Program-made: the position numbers and the translations under genes
NCBI GenBank assembly: GCA_021234535.1
Contig: CM037840.1
Coordinates: 22,973,559-23,037,558, forward strand
From: Stichopus chloronotus
Lineage: Eukaryota > Echinodermata > Holothuroidea > Aspidochirotida > Stichopodidae
DNA: 64,000 nt
Direction: 5' to 3'
Shown here: positions 48,807 to 63,400 of the stretch, in pieces
Layout: each line of letters starts with the position of its first letter
How positions within the stretch are numbered: position 1 is the first letter of the stretch
The notes under the pieces: model-generated
What the model saw: only the letters and a program-made list of their open reading frames with translations
Told to the model about the DNA's origin: nothing
Database searches by the model: none

Positions 48807-51800
48807 AATATATAACAAGGAAAGTAGTATTGTGAAGTTTTATTTTACGAAATTATGTCAATGTACTATTTCCTGGCAAGGAGTACTAATCCCTTTTCAT
48901 ATGATCTCCTCTAATATACCTCTGTATATATATAAGTGGTATTATATGTTATATATATATATATATATAACTGGCATTATATTACCATAACTGGCATTAT
49001 ATTACCATATTATTTATTACAACTGATGAGGCATTCCATTTATCCCAGTCATTTACGTAAGTTTGGGTATAATATCTCAGTCTGCCTAACAACACTGGCG
49101 GATCCGAGGGGGTGGAAACGGAGAGCATGACCCTACACAACATGGTCCAGAGACTGAAATTTTGAGAAGGCTTTCCAATTGTACACATTTGAAGACAGTC
49201 AGTTACACATTTGTTTCCCTTCCCAATATCACTGTACCGCATGTTTGGCCCTCCCAAAGAAACGATTGTGATGATCAGTCACGTGGTTTGCTACTCAGTC
49301 TTCCATGTAACATATGTTAATAGTAATTCACTAGCATATAGTTAATTCATTCTTTTGTTAAGTGTAATACTGTACTTAACTTCGTCAGGCTCAGTTGAAC
49401 ACGAACGATTATTGTAGGGTGGAGGCTCCCGAGTATTCTGAGCTGCAAAAGCTTGGAAGAGGATGCCATGTCAGCAATTTGCACCATACCTCCTCTTTCG
49501 TTCATTTTTGGAGCACTTGTCAAATATTGGGGCCTAAACACACCTTAATTTCCTCGTTGCAACTTTAAAGTGTTCTCAACAATCAAGAGTCGATCACTGT
49601 GACAGGATGTACCTCACTCATTGGGCCTGTCTGGTTCTGGTGCAATATGACAGGAATTGACGCCGAATGGGTCTGTCTGGTGCAACTTGAATGTATATTG
49701 AACATTAACACCGAGAGAAACTGTCTAATAGTGCCAATCACTTGTAAAAGAGTCATCGGTCACGGTGATGGTGGTGTAACTCAGTATGTGAGCAGCGCCG
49801 AATTCAAGCATGGGCTACAAAGGGCGTGTGCACAGGTACCCTCACTAAAACAAGCATACATAAAATGAAATTAGTGTAATTTTGTAAGGAGTACAAAGCA
49901 CCACAAATTATGATATAAGGTATGTCATACTTCAAAAGAGCATGCATCCCTACAATCAGAGTGATGGTGCAGTTATTATGGGGAGGTCATCTGGGTAATT
50001 TACTCATGTTAGCTTTTATGTTCGTAAGAAATCTAGAGGTTCATTTCTAGCGTAGGGGCATAACCAGTTTTTCTTACTTGCATAACTGGACCCCGTCTAG
50101 ACTTGTGGTAGATTATAGTCGAACAGGCGACTCATTGGTTTGTGCCCACATTCCCCCAGGATGGATTCAACAGCAGTCAGTTTTCTGGACTGACTGATTT
50201 CCTTAATACGAACCGGCTTCCGGACAACCCCTCCCCCCCCCCCCCAAGGACAAGTTGCAAACAACAATTTTTACCCCGACAACTTCACCCCGGACGATCT
50301 GCACCGGGCAATTCCCAACTTGGACAATTTCCTCTCGTGAACTTTCCACCCACCTTAAAATTATCTCTAAAACCCTTCCCCTGAAGGACTTCGTCATGGG
50401 TGAGTTGCACGAGAGGTTGGGTATTGGTCAGGTGGGAATTGTTCGGGGTTGTCCGGTCACGGTACCATTCAATGTGGGAACGATATATGATTAACTGATA
50501 GGGCAGGCTGTAATTAAAACTGCATCGGAATAAACTTTTGTTTTAGACTACAAGATGTCATTGCTAGATGGCCTCGACATTTTTGAGTACCACTTATATC
50601 TACTCCCAATAAAACAACGAGGAATAAAGCAATGCGTGATAGCCTAGATCTGAGCAAGCATTTGAGCCGAACACTTATGCAAGTCAAGTGGATGCATACA
50701 CTGCCCATGCATGCGATCACAGCTACCTCACAAAGCATATAGCTAGAGACGAAAATCCGCTTTCATGCATCAAACATGATACAGAATGGCGATGTAAAAA
50801 AATAAATAAGGAAGGTAACTGATCAAATGTGGGCACGAGAGCATACAGTCCTACTTAGGAGTTTTTTCTTTTTAGAATTCATTACATTTGTGGTTAAAAA
50901 TTATTACATTTATGATTGTGTGAGATTATTACATTTATGGTTAAAAATTTCATTTGTGGTTGGTTATTACATAATTTATGATTGTTATAACATTTATGGG
51001 TAAAACATCTATCAGCAAAGTATTCAATTCGCCACCTCTCATTCTCTTTTTGAATAATAATTTTTCGCTGTTTTACTTTGTGGTTTTGGGAATTGTCCAC
51101 TATTCGCACGTTTTCTCTTTCTTTCCATCCACCTCCCCTCTACTCCCCTCCCCCTCTTCCTACTTTATTGGTTAGTGAAATGAGATGAGAGTTGGAAGTC
51201 TCTTAATATTGCTGAGCTACTGTTTTGAATTTTTAACAGTCAAGGTGGGGGTGGGTCGAATAGAAGCCTTTTAAAAATTCTTCCCCCTTAATATTTTTGG
51301 TAAGATCAAATGTAAGTAAATCAAGTCAATGTGAAATATTTTTCACACAAGAAAAGCAATATTTCGAGACTGTGCTCTGCAAATACCCTCTATGATATGT
51401 GAAGGGCATCATGGGACACTTTACGCTAAAGAATAAGTTGTTTTGTAAAGAGTATCATCGCTTAGGTCTTTATGAGAAGTTAAGAGGGAAGGAGGCAGAA
51501 CCGTTGCCTCTTTCTTTTGGAAAGGATTGAAGATATATCTGGTCGAGATTAAACTTTACTGATTTCCTTTGTAACTAGATAAACAACTGGCTGGCTGTTA
51601 TCATTTGTCAGTAGTAAACTATAGATTTCGATAAGTTGTTTTATACGGCAACATAAAGACGTGTGTACTGATCTTTTCATTCAGGAAGCAATTCCCAAAC
51701 AAACAATTCCATGAAAAGGAGGTGTTAATTTTTCTGCCAATCAAATCAAAATTGTTGCAAAACGTTATTTCCAGGAGTTACTTCAAATATTCAAGCCGGG

Positions 51801-54800
51801 TAACTGCAACTGTTTGACAAGATGATTGTCAGGAAAGTGGCTGATGTTTTGCCACAAAAAGTGATGTCGTATATGGTTTCTGCCACAAAAGTGGGCTAAC
51901 TCTTCAAGAAAAGTGGTGACGTATGGTTTGGGCGACTACATCAGTGGTTGCAACAGTGGCTGGACCAGTGACAAGGCTGTTTGTTTAAGGAGTTAGGTAA
52001 GGCCGCCTTGTAAATAGGCATAAAAACCACCTCACTTGGGGGGGGGGGGGGGATAGATGTACCGACGCACTTTATGCGACCGTCGTCCAAAAAGACGTCC
52101 TCCGAGAAGAAAGGCATTGAAGTCTTTTAAACTGGCCATATAGCTTTTTGCAATGTGTATGCATTAGTATAGTTAGTCCTTTGGTGCACTTTGGAAAATG
52201 CAGGAATAACAGCCTGCAAATCCTGCTTCAATGGTATGAAAATGAGGAATGACAACCATGGAGGTAAAAAATAAGGAAATTAATCCAGATTTCCCGAGGA
52301 ATTCAGACTATCATCAAATTGACTACCAGTCTTAGTTACCTCGGATTAAAACTTAATCCGACTTCGGGTTGTTACAATTACTCTTGTTTTGCCTGCCGTA
52401 TTGCACAACATAGCTGGGCATGCGTGGAACAGCAGTGCTGTATGTAGATCAGCTGTTTGGTATCATGTACCTTACGCGTACTTACACATGGTAAGCAACA
52501 ACAGCGCTAGATCATGACCAAACTTGGACAAACCAGGGATAGTCGCGGTTCCGTCAGTTCCAAATGTAGGGTCTTCAGTATTTGGCCAGTTATGAAACTC
52601 ACACAACAAACAATCCTACGCGAAAACATACCATTCGCAGGGGAATTCTTCAAGGGATTTATCCCACAGAGTAAAGCACAAAAAAAAATCCTTTGCAACT
52701 TAAACATGGTCCTAGATATGAATTTCAATGGTATATGCCGCGAACAACTGCACATCATTTTGTAGTTCACACACTTAGCAAAATCACTGCGCATGCAAGC
52801 TCAACATTGCTTCTTTACGTAGGTCAGTCAATATTAGCCTCTAGAAATCAGTCATTTTGTCTCAGCAGCACTTTCCGATTGTACTTCAATGACCTCGCTT
52901 ACCTCCGTGATTGTGTACATAATCCTTTTCACATGTTAAAAGCAGTAAAAGGCGTCCTAAGAAGTAATACATCTCCCGCATGGTCTGAGCTGTTACCGCT
53001 TATCATGAGGATTAGCACATAACTTTTTCAATTCTGTCTCCTTCCAAATTTGCTAACAATGATCACATTTGACCCTTAATCAAGAGACATGGTGGAGCAC
53101 TCAATAATGTGCGAGTTAAACTTTCTCCAAATTTTATTCAGATTAGGTCTTTGTACATCTGAATAATTGATAACGGTAGAAATGTGGGGAAAGGGATTTG
53201 CTCTTAACGTCGTTGTTGCTGAATAATTTTGGTACCACTTCATTGCGCGGGACAAGTGCTTTCGACTTGACCAGCAATTATTTCCTACGAGGACTGCTAG
53301 GCTTGCCTATATGTGATACACAGTATGTTGAGTATATACGTATATGCTGTTCTATACTGTGTGAATCGCAAGACACGCATTGTCCGTTATAGGCTTAGGA
53401 TCGGTACAATGTCCTTCCAATGATACATAGATAGCTCAGGGACAAACCATTGATGAACTGGTCAAAAGTGGACTCCGTGACTTGCAATGGATGGTTCACA
53501 TCATTGCGACTGGTCGATTAATTGAATTCCGTCCATATCAGTCCACATTCAACTTTCAGTGAAAGCACAAGCCCAATTAAGGTGTAGAGGCCTACTTACT
53601 GATTAATTACTGATTTTAAACGGTTTCAGCTTCGTGTTTTTAATGGCTTCATTAAAAAGAAAACGGTAAGACGTAAAACATAGAGTTTAAATTCACTCGT
53701 GGAAAACTGTTGACTTTAGTGTGTTGCTGATAAACGAGTTCAAAACGAGTCCTAACACCCAGTGTTCCTTATACGCCTTAATATGAATCCAGAACACAAA
53801 ATGAGATTCGAAGGTACGCCACCATCCATTGTCACGGCATCAAACTATAAGCAATAACATCATTCCTTCTATTCTTGGTAATTCATCTGTTCTAATTTAA
53901 AAACAAATACCTCCCTACAGTCCCAAGCAAACTGATAAAAACCAATGGGCTTCACCAAGGAAATGTAAAAAACCAAGAAGGATGATTCGCAACCGTTATA
54001 AGAGTTTTCTATTTAACTGTAGGCGACAAAACTTCTGAAGACTGAGATTTCTTTCAACTGGCGTAAAGAGGTTTACACGTTTCTTTATAAATGTCATTCA
54101 TGAGTATCAGGCCTGACGTATATAAGAACATTAGAGTGACGGTACAGATCTGTGAGACAGGTTCAGCGACAGAGCGGAGAGACCCCTAGGGGGACAGGTA
54201 AAACATAAAAAGTAGATCATCCGAAAATGGGACAACCATGTGAATTTTCCATCCATCAACCAACTCTCATGACGCATTCCCGGATCGAATTTGATCGATC
54301 AAGAACGATTTATTATAAAATCCTCCAATTTACAAAAAGAATTTAGACGAACTTTGATGGAGCGGTTATTCAACAAGGGGGGGGGGGGGGGTTACGTCGA
54401 AGGAGCGTAGATTAGGAACTGGCTCGAGAATCTGTTGTGACGTTTCCTCAAGGACATAATAAATTTCATTGAAGGGGGGATTTAAAGGGGCAAAATTTGC
54501 TTCGTTACATAGGATAGTACCTTTGACATCACGATCTGAAGGGAGCCTCACTATCAGTTGGCGCATAGCCTACGATGAGATCTTATGACAAAACGAGACA
54601 AATCGGAGAAGGTATAGCGCTTTGCAGACCTATTTTGAACGCAACAAATCCATATACTGGATGTTTTGGAGGTCAACCAAGCAAAAATGCAATAATTGTA
54701 CACTGAAAGTGAAGAGCCGCGGTCAATTTGGGGCGTAGTGTAAGGAGAAATGACAAAATACTCGCCAACATTATATCTTTCATTTTTTCTTGGCCAGGAT

Positions 54801-57800
54801 CATACAGGTTTTAAATTATTTTGAGCTCTACGTATTTAGCAAAACTGATACACAATGTAACACGCTGCACCTAAGACTTTTTCCCCACCTAGATATGGAC
54901 AATGACCAATCAAGGTTCTCAAATGTCAATCACGTGACTTTTTTCTAAACAGTAACTTCTGATTTTTTTTTCTTCATTTTGAAGCCTTATTATGAACGAT
55001 CATGTACTTATTATTCACGTAACACAGGCACAGCTAACAATTTAGTGAACCCTCTAACACCTGATTTAGAAAGGAATTTGTCATATTCTGATTAATGGAA
55101 ATGTCTATATCAAGGTGGGAATAAAACTTGAGCATGCTTCACCATCCTAACGTCACGACACGTCTTGTTAAAGATCTTCCGTGTGTTTCGTATTTCTAGG
55201 CATATACACCCTAGCCAGGATTGGTGAACGGTAATTCACGCAGCTTTGTTGTCCTCATGTTTCGTAGGTTCTACGTACTATTGCCTTCTCTGTCACACCA
55301 TTGTAATAAACTGATGATATTTCTTTCAGTAATGTCTGTTTTCAGATTTTATTAACATTTTGCATGTTAACATGTTACTTATCTCTGTTTAAAGTTCATA
55401 GTAGTAAATGCAGACGGCGGAAACCAGGAAAGCAGTACTTGCTTGTTGATTGTACTTCTTGAGGTTGACACTATAGCTGGTTGATCTGAACAAGTCTCAC
55501 TGTTTTGTTTTTTTTTTTCCTGTGTATGGCACAATGTGTTATAATGTAAAATGGGCAAGATAAGTTATTGTGCTAAACCTTCACAGCTACCTGTATAGAA
55601 ATCTACATTATCCATGTTTGCTGCAGGACAAAGGTCACTTTTCAGCGCATACAGATTGCCTATTTGAGTCTTACACATGTATAAACCACGGTCCATTAGC
55701 TTCAGACAAACCGCCAACAGAGTAAAGCGTGTGTCATCAAGGTAAGGTAAGTTGAAGATATTAATGATTCACAATCCTTTCAATTACTTACCTCTCAGGC
55801 TGGAATGTGCATCTATATCCATATATTAATATCTACAGATTAACGATCATGGATGGATGAACGGTTGGATGACTGACTGAATGGATGAATGAATGAATGT
55901 GAATGGATGGATGGATGGTTGTGAATGAATGGATGGATAGATAGATGGATGGATGAATTACACTGACTGATTGATTGACTGACTGACTGACTGTCAGACT
56001 GATTGATTTACTGACTGACTGTATAAATGAATGGATGGATAAATGGATAGATAGCTAGATAGATAGATGAATGAATCCGTTGGAATTTTGTTTATATCTT
56101 TTACCGTTTTTGAGATATGACTGTTCAAAGTTTGAGAAAAATGCAAAATATGACGTGGAGTGTTGCACAGTGTCAGAATTTCTTTTGTTAAGCCTTTATA
56201 TTTTGCCCCTTAATTACTTCAGTACTGAGTTTCAAATTGGGAAGTGACATCCATATTTTCGAAGAAGCAAATACATGTTTCCAAAATAAACCCCCCGGGG
56301 TTATAAAATCCTCAAATGTCCTTGAAAGAAAGGTTACATAAACAAAGGATTAACATAAGACATATCGTATGTCTTGACGTCACAAATTTGCATACTTAGC
56401 CAATGCTTATTTATGATACAGCTGTGAGACACCAATTTCCCCGTAAATTGGTCAATCTTTGAGGGATTTCGATGAAATTTGTGGCTATTTTTAATATTTT
56501 CAATGTCATTTGTCATATCACACGACTTATAACAAGGTGGATAGATAGTTGTGGTTTACCTTTTAAATAGCTTCTTACACTTTCTTCTTTCACTTCAGGT
56601 AAAAGCATATCTCCCCCGAAGCAGATTAGTGGTAAAAAAGGACATACAAATTATGTAGTCAGAAAATGCGCTACTATAGACAGTGATCGAAGCCATTGTT
56701 GTCTTTTCTCATGTTGACGTCCCACACATGTTATTCATGAGTATGTGTTCTCTTTCCCTAGCCTTGAACCTGTGACTTGTTGGGTTAAAGGTCTTCAATT
56801 TTGTACTGAACTCTGCAGAAAACTATTACTGACCTTGGAACAAACAACATTTCTAACTGGTGAAGGACCACCTAAACTCTATTTATGTTGTCTATGTATT
56901 GCCTGCTCATTTAAGGCTTTAGCGAGTTTTAGAAACGTATTTAAACACATAACAGACATTCTAATTTTGTTGATTCCATTTACAGGCCTCTTTACAACTC
57001 TGCTTTTTGGTTTTTGTTTTTTTTATTGAGAATTGTAGATTTTTTCTCCCCATTCTCCCGCACCTCTTAGATAAGATGTGTAACTAATGTATTACCTGCA
57101 ACTTGATGAACAGGGTATTTAACTCTCTAAGCCACAGGCAGGGTGCAGAGAGTGTACGTTATTGTGGAACTCTCAGTGTGACCGGCAATGGTTCCTGCAA
57201 AGGTGTGTGATAATACTAGTACTTTCTCCCTATACACGTCCAACTGTCGTAGCATTTGTTATTAATAACTGTCAGTTCAAGTTGTTACTTGTACTGTCTA
57301 AGCTTCTTTCTGGTTGAGTCTTCTTTGATCTCACGTTTTATCCGGGAAATTTATTGACTTTATGTCAAGTTTTCAGTTTTTCAGTCAAATCTCCGTAACC
57401 GTAGTTATTTGATTCAGTGCAGTCAAAAAGGTTTTTGGAACGTTTTGCCGTTAAACATTGTCAGTCTGTTTTTTATTTGGATTGGATTGGGATGGTCCGA
57501 CGTGGTCCGACATGAGGCGGTTTGGGGCGGTTTCGTTACTCAAAAATCGACGTCGGTTTTGTCTCCGGTGGTCCGTGCAAGAAAGTTTCTCGGTTCCTGG
57601 TGGTCTTAGTCACGTCTCAACCGATGATTCGTTGGTCCATTAACAAATCAGAAGGGCGCAAACCTTTATTTTCCGACGCACACCTTTCTTTTCAAGTCCA
57701 ATTGCATCATACTCTGGCCAGTACCAGTGAAAACACTACCTGAAGGCAATGGCAATTAGATTGCTTGAAGATTTTCAAAAAGGATTTTTTTATTAGTATT

Positions 57801-60184
57801 AAGAAAGCACTTCCTAAACCAATCCACTGTGTGAGGGTAAAGCTTATGTGGTATGTGACACTGTAAAGGGAGGAATGTCTCTCTGATCTGCTGAAAAGCC
57901 TACTTCTCCCGCCATCTGAACAAGTAGGCAATCCACGGAGTTGCAAATCTAATCCCTATCGTCCATATACCCGTTTTCAGTGAATGGTCATTCGATACCC
58001 TTCATTTCATTTTTTTCCGAAATGCACTCAACAGTATATTGTTTTCACCGATGATTCAGATTGTTCGTTGTAAATAGATGTGCTGAATATGCAAGTTACT
58101 TACTGGTCTATGTACACCGCGTATGCGTTGAATGACACAAAATAACTTGATGCACGTACACATGTGCCTAGAAATCGAGTGTCCGTCAAGAGTATTCCCA
58201 GGGGTGTGTCCATGTCGAAGCATTCCTCAGATCCGCACGCGCCGTCATTCTGGATGTTTTAATGATGTGAAAAGCGCGTTGTGCGTGCTTCAGTATAATG
58301 TTCACAGTGCGTAAACAACTCGAGTTCTTTTACAACTGTGTAGTTGGCAAATGCGCTGTAAAAATATACTGAGTGAAGGTATTACAAACACATGGAATAT
58401 AACATTGCTACTAGACAAAATCACACAGCCTGCATGATTCCATATGTTGAGATACTTTGTCACATTCATGGAAAAAGCAAAGATGTAACTTTTAATTAAC
58501 AAACTGCATACTGCGCGATGGTTGCCGTGACCTTTGACCTTAACTTATGACCTATTACACCTACCAAGTTTGAGGGCCATCCGACTTACCGCCTAGAAGA
58601 AGATCGTGAAACTCTTTCTTTTACACACACACACACACATAGACACACACAAACATACATTTGGACAGTGCATTTCACTCCTCCCCCCCCCTCCAGTGGG
58701 TTATCTCGATCCATGCCATTTGTATACAACGAGGTATAGGTACCCCCACATAAGGTAGTACTAACCCACCAAGTTTCGGTTGAATACCACAAGAGTAAGG
58801 TGGGCTGGCATAACAATATCTCCTCCCTTTATACTCATAAAGGCAGAAAGGGATGAGATACTGAGGTTCCTCGGAAATTATATTGGATGTCCAACATTGG
58901 GAAGGCAACACAGAGTGTTCTTGTGTTGAGAATTGATGATGCGTCATGCTATTTTTGACTATTTCCCATCGTATCCGTTTAGTTTCAAAAGCATGACATT
59001 CTACGTATAGGCACATGGGGGTCAATCCTGGAGGACAGGGGGACACGTTCACCCCGACACTAAAACCACTGGACATGCGCCCCTGATTTGTCCTTTTATA
59101 GACTTTGCCAATGTGACTTAGACTATGTGCCTCCAATCACTATACCCTGGCGGCCCCAACCTGTCAATCATCAAATTCATCATTTGTCTTAAATTATGCA
59201 ATGTCTGACCACTTTTGGCATTTCAGTACCATTCGAAGAGACTAAACCGCTCGAAGATACAGAACCCTTCATTCAGTTGCTCACAATTTTGAAAATACCT
59301 TATAGCTTTCAGGCCTTTTCTTCTGATCACGTTAATGGATGTTACCGTAGACTTTAGGGAAAAACCTATTGGAGCTGTCCAATACACCCAAAGCCATCAA
59401 AAGTGCAGAGCGTAGACCCCTGCTGGGGCAGCTTCAATCATTCAAACCTGTCAGTTTTTCAACACATGTCCCCCCCCCCCCCCCACACACACACACACAT
59501 TTTAATTTGGATTGACGTCCCTGATATAGGCATCCTTCCCATTTGATACAATAGCAAATGTAAATGAACCAGGGAGTTTCCTGGTTGCACATGGTTGTGA
59601 CCCTTATGGTGAGCTTTGTCTGAGATGAGTAGGTTCATCGAAGTATTCAGAGGTACTCAAATATTTTATAACCTTACCAAGTGAGGTTATACTTGGGTTG
59701 TACAAATATATACCTTCGAAAGGTACTACCTTAATGATTCAACCAGGGTAGGTTCACGACATTACAGCAATACATTCTTAAAGGCATTGTCACTGCTCTG
59801 GAATCTGATCTGCTCTTATTGATGCACTTTATTAAAGGGGAATGGAATCTGGATGGTATGTTCACTAGAATGTTAACATGACCAACGGTTTCTCTCAAAA
59901 AACACCTACATCGGACATGTTAAATGCGGTTATAGATTTCTTCTCTTCATGAGGAGGGGTTAGCGGCCAAACAGTCAATAAGTCTCATTAATAAGAGGAC
60001 GCTTTTAGATGTACAAACAAAAAGAATATTCAAACACAAGTTATTGTAATTGAGATAAGGCTTTAACAATTTTGAGATACTACATATTTTTACGCAAATG
60101 TTAAGTTAAAAACTTAACAGAAAGTATCTTTTATTTTTAAGCGACCTTAACTAACTTTGTAACTTTTTGTTTTCGGTTTTTAAG
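48807..60184. other. 3' flank of gene 3 and 5' flank of gene 4
   Basis: Same content as 32,733-44,119 of unit A: the 'attacatttatg' repeats (50,885-51,005), a poly-G run near 52,039 and another near 54,377, the compound microsatellite 55,850-56,077, the satellite-element end near 57,925-57,970, a CA tract at 58,624-58,660 and a C/CA tract at 59,470-59,498. No gene recognised. Confidence 0.55.
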
Positions 60185-60415
60185 TTTATAAATCAAGCAT
60201 GGCCGCCCCAATGCAAAGCTTTAGAAGTATTTCGCACGATTTTGAATATTACGCAGAGGCATTTAGCGTTTTCGCAAGACGTTCCAGGAAGTACCAAGTG
60301 CTAACTACGTGGGTTGAAATGTTTTATCCTCAAATGGTTGTCGAAAAACTGTCGACCATTGCCGAAAAAGGACCAGTGGATAAGCTGAGGATTGCAGAAA
60401 TTGGAAGTGGAACAG
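60185..60415 (+). CDS. HNMT-like: Gene 4, coding exon 1
   Basis: ATG at 60,199, donor 'acag/gtgagt' at 60,416. Identical to gene 3 coding exon 1, including the 14-base leader after the possible acceptor. Confidence 0.86.
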
Positions 60416-63400
60416 GTGAGTCTATATTTTCAAATTTTCTCCATCTCATTTCATAAAGTTCATGTATACCTACTCCTCAGCCATGCTCAACTTTATCTCC
60501 GTCTTCCTCTATCATCTTCCTCCATCATTTCTACATCATCGTCTTTTTTTTTCCATTTCTCCTTGTTATGCTACATCAATTGTCTATGTCATAATTCTAT
60601 CTCAAGTTTTCAACTATTTTTGTATTTCTTCGTTTGTCAGGCATTTTGTCCTACGCCTCTAAGATTTTTCATCCATCTCGGGTTGGATGTCTTTCGACCG
60701 ACTCCTCTCCCACTCTACCATCACCTTCGTTTCCTCAACGTCTTTCTGATTCTACCTTTCTCTATCTATCTGTGGTACTTTTCTGTTGATTTTCTTGTCA
60801 GGACATACGGACTGTGAAATGATGAAACAGCTCTTAAAGAAGTTCAAATCGATATCCAACACTGTTATAGAACCGACTCGATCACTCATCGAAAAGTACA
60901 AAAAACTGGTGGAAGATGAAAGCTTTGATAACGTTGAATTCGACTGGCGGCAGCAGACATGGGATGAATTCTACAATGAATGCGAACAAACGGCCAAAAG
61001 TGAGAAGTTTCACTTCATCAGCGCTATACATTCTTTGTATCACGTTGGAGATTTAGAGACGACAATTTTGAATTTAATTAGCTGTTTAGAAGATGGAGGA
61101 TCTCTTTTGATGATTCTATTATCAGGTAAAAGACAATTTTAGATCTCAAATTAAAATATATGTTACTCCATTGGAAGATTCAAATGAGTGTTGGGTCGAC
61201 GTGAGATGTGACTGGTACCACATTCGATTGGCTTCTTGTTGTACAATCGCATAGTAGAACTATACACCAACTGCTGAAACAATGCACGCATTCCAAACAT
61301 AATTTATTTCAAGTATAGCACCACTTAAGGAGAAACCTGGCATAGAGGGCAGCTAAAGGGATGGACTGTGCGCTCTAAGAGACAACGCGAGCAACGCAAT
61401 AGTCAAAGAGGATATTTGTTTCTCCTATTGTTACTGAAACACTCTTGAGGTGATCGGAATCATATCCAATCAATTGTACAGCTTAATTGGAATCAACAAG
61501 GTAACCCATGGGCCCAGTATTGGTGAATCCGTGTGGGACCCATATGATTTTTCCACCCAAGATCTGCCCATGTGTGCTAGCTCAGATAATCATATGACCC
61601 ACTGAGGATTGTCGTAGTGTCCATATGAGACAGTTGCTCACATGGACCCTAGAATTACCGTAACTGCAATTGCCCTCGTGGACCCCAGAATAACCGTAAC
61701 TACAACTGCCCACGTGGACCAATTGCCTACGTAGACAACAGATCTACCATTTCAGCCCAGATAACCCATATGGACCCCTTACAGATCTGGGGTGCAAAGG
61801 CATATGAGTCCTATATGTTCGTCGATATGGGGCCCATAAGTAGCCATCGTTGGACCATTAGCTGGTTTATAATCACTCAAAAGACACATGTAATAGCACT
61901 GAGGACACCGTCGCAGTTATAAAGGGACAGTCTTAACATGACTCCCACCCTCATCTTTGGTATCAAGAGTATCCAAGGAGAGCCTCTGTCTCTGATATCC
62001 GATCACTCAGGTGGTATGTAAACAACAATGGTAAACAAATGTAGCTCAGCAAGTACACAAAGTATACCATACATTGTCCACTTAAAACAAAAAGCTGTTC
62101 CTTAGATGGTGATAGAACGGACAATTTAATTTTGCTAATACTTTAAGAACCGCCAAATCAGCTAAGATGAGCCGAGCAGATGGGTGAGAGGTGTTTCTCT
62201 ATTTATTCGGAGATTACAGCTCAATATCATTCACGGAGCAAAATCATTTAAGTTAACTTATATTTATACAAATAGTCTATAATATAATAGTAATTTAAGG
62301 CACAACTGATCAATTTTTGAAAGTTTGCGTGCCCGTGCACCACCTCCCTCATCGGTTGTGCCCTCCCTACTTTTCAGCGTTACCTAAGTTAACACTTTTC
62401 AGTGTTAGGTTTCTACACATATAACTAATGTACTAAAAACCAACATCCATGGGGCAACCATTCTTCTCTCACTATCATGAAGTTCATATAATAGTCCTTA
62501 TCCACTAACAAATTTAAGAGCTCAATGTTTCTCCAACTCTTTAAAATTTCTTATAGCTACAACCTTTGCAGATTCAACTACTTCCATAATGCCAAGAAAA
62601 TATGTTTTTGAAGTTATCAACAAACAGATCAAATTGACATGTGATAAAATCACCATCATCGCGGATATCCCTAAATATCCCTAAATAGACTCAAGTTTGT
62701 ATACAAAACAATGTGGTTAACATAAGCATTGATTCACTGAAGGACGGTTGACAAAATGTTGTTAATGGTACGTTTCATCCATAATGTTTCCTTGTCGTGG
62801 GAGCATGGAGCTGCACTTATCCAAGCGGCAGCTCCCTGGTACGGTGGTAATGAGACCCTTCGGTAGTGGTTTGCAAAAGCTTTGCTGTAACATTTATAAG
62901 AAAAAAAAAACGAAAACAGCAACAATATCTACGAAGACTGCATTAACTTATTTAATTCACAAAACTACTAAAAGAGGAATGTAAGTGGCTCATCGGGTAG
63001 TTAAGCGGAGGTATTACATCAACCTTCATCTCGAGGTGTTATTTCTTGAAGATTTTAGATCTGACTGTGAAATGTTTTTCCGCAAAGGTTGAGGGTAGTT
63101 TTGTTTTGAAATGCATCGAAAGATTCAATAGATTATATTTATCCATAATCATACAGGGATTTGCTGCGTAAAGATAAAAAAATGTCTTTATCGTTAGTTA
63201 ATCTTCCATCTGCTTACCTATTCATAGTCTGCAGTAAATCATGTATCCAAATACGTCATTGGATCACTGCATAATTTATGTCTTTATGATCACTTTCAGG
63301 ACGGATACCCTTTGGTCTTATAATCGACCACCGACGGAGAATGATAAACCAAAGAAAGTAACTTGAAAAACCGTCCCTTAACAACTTTACAAGTTTACCT

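Larger units (their letters stand above)
44134..60198 (+). repeat. Tandem duplication unit B
   Basis: 16,065 bp from the ATG of gene 3 to the ATG of gene 4. The first 3.8 kb is essentially identical to unit C. From about 53.58 kb onward it is essentially identical to the end of unit A. Differences from unit A in the middle include a 25-base insertion near 46,535 and a longer TA microsatellite (48,945-48,969). Confidence 0.93.
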
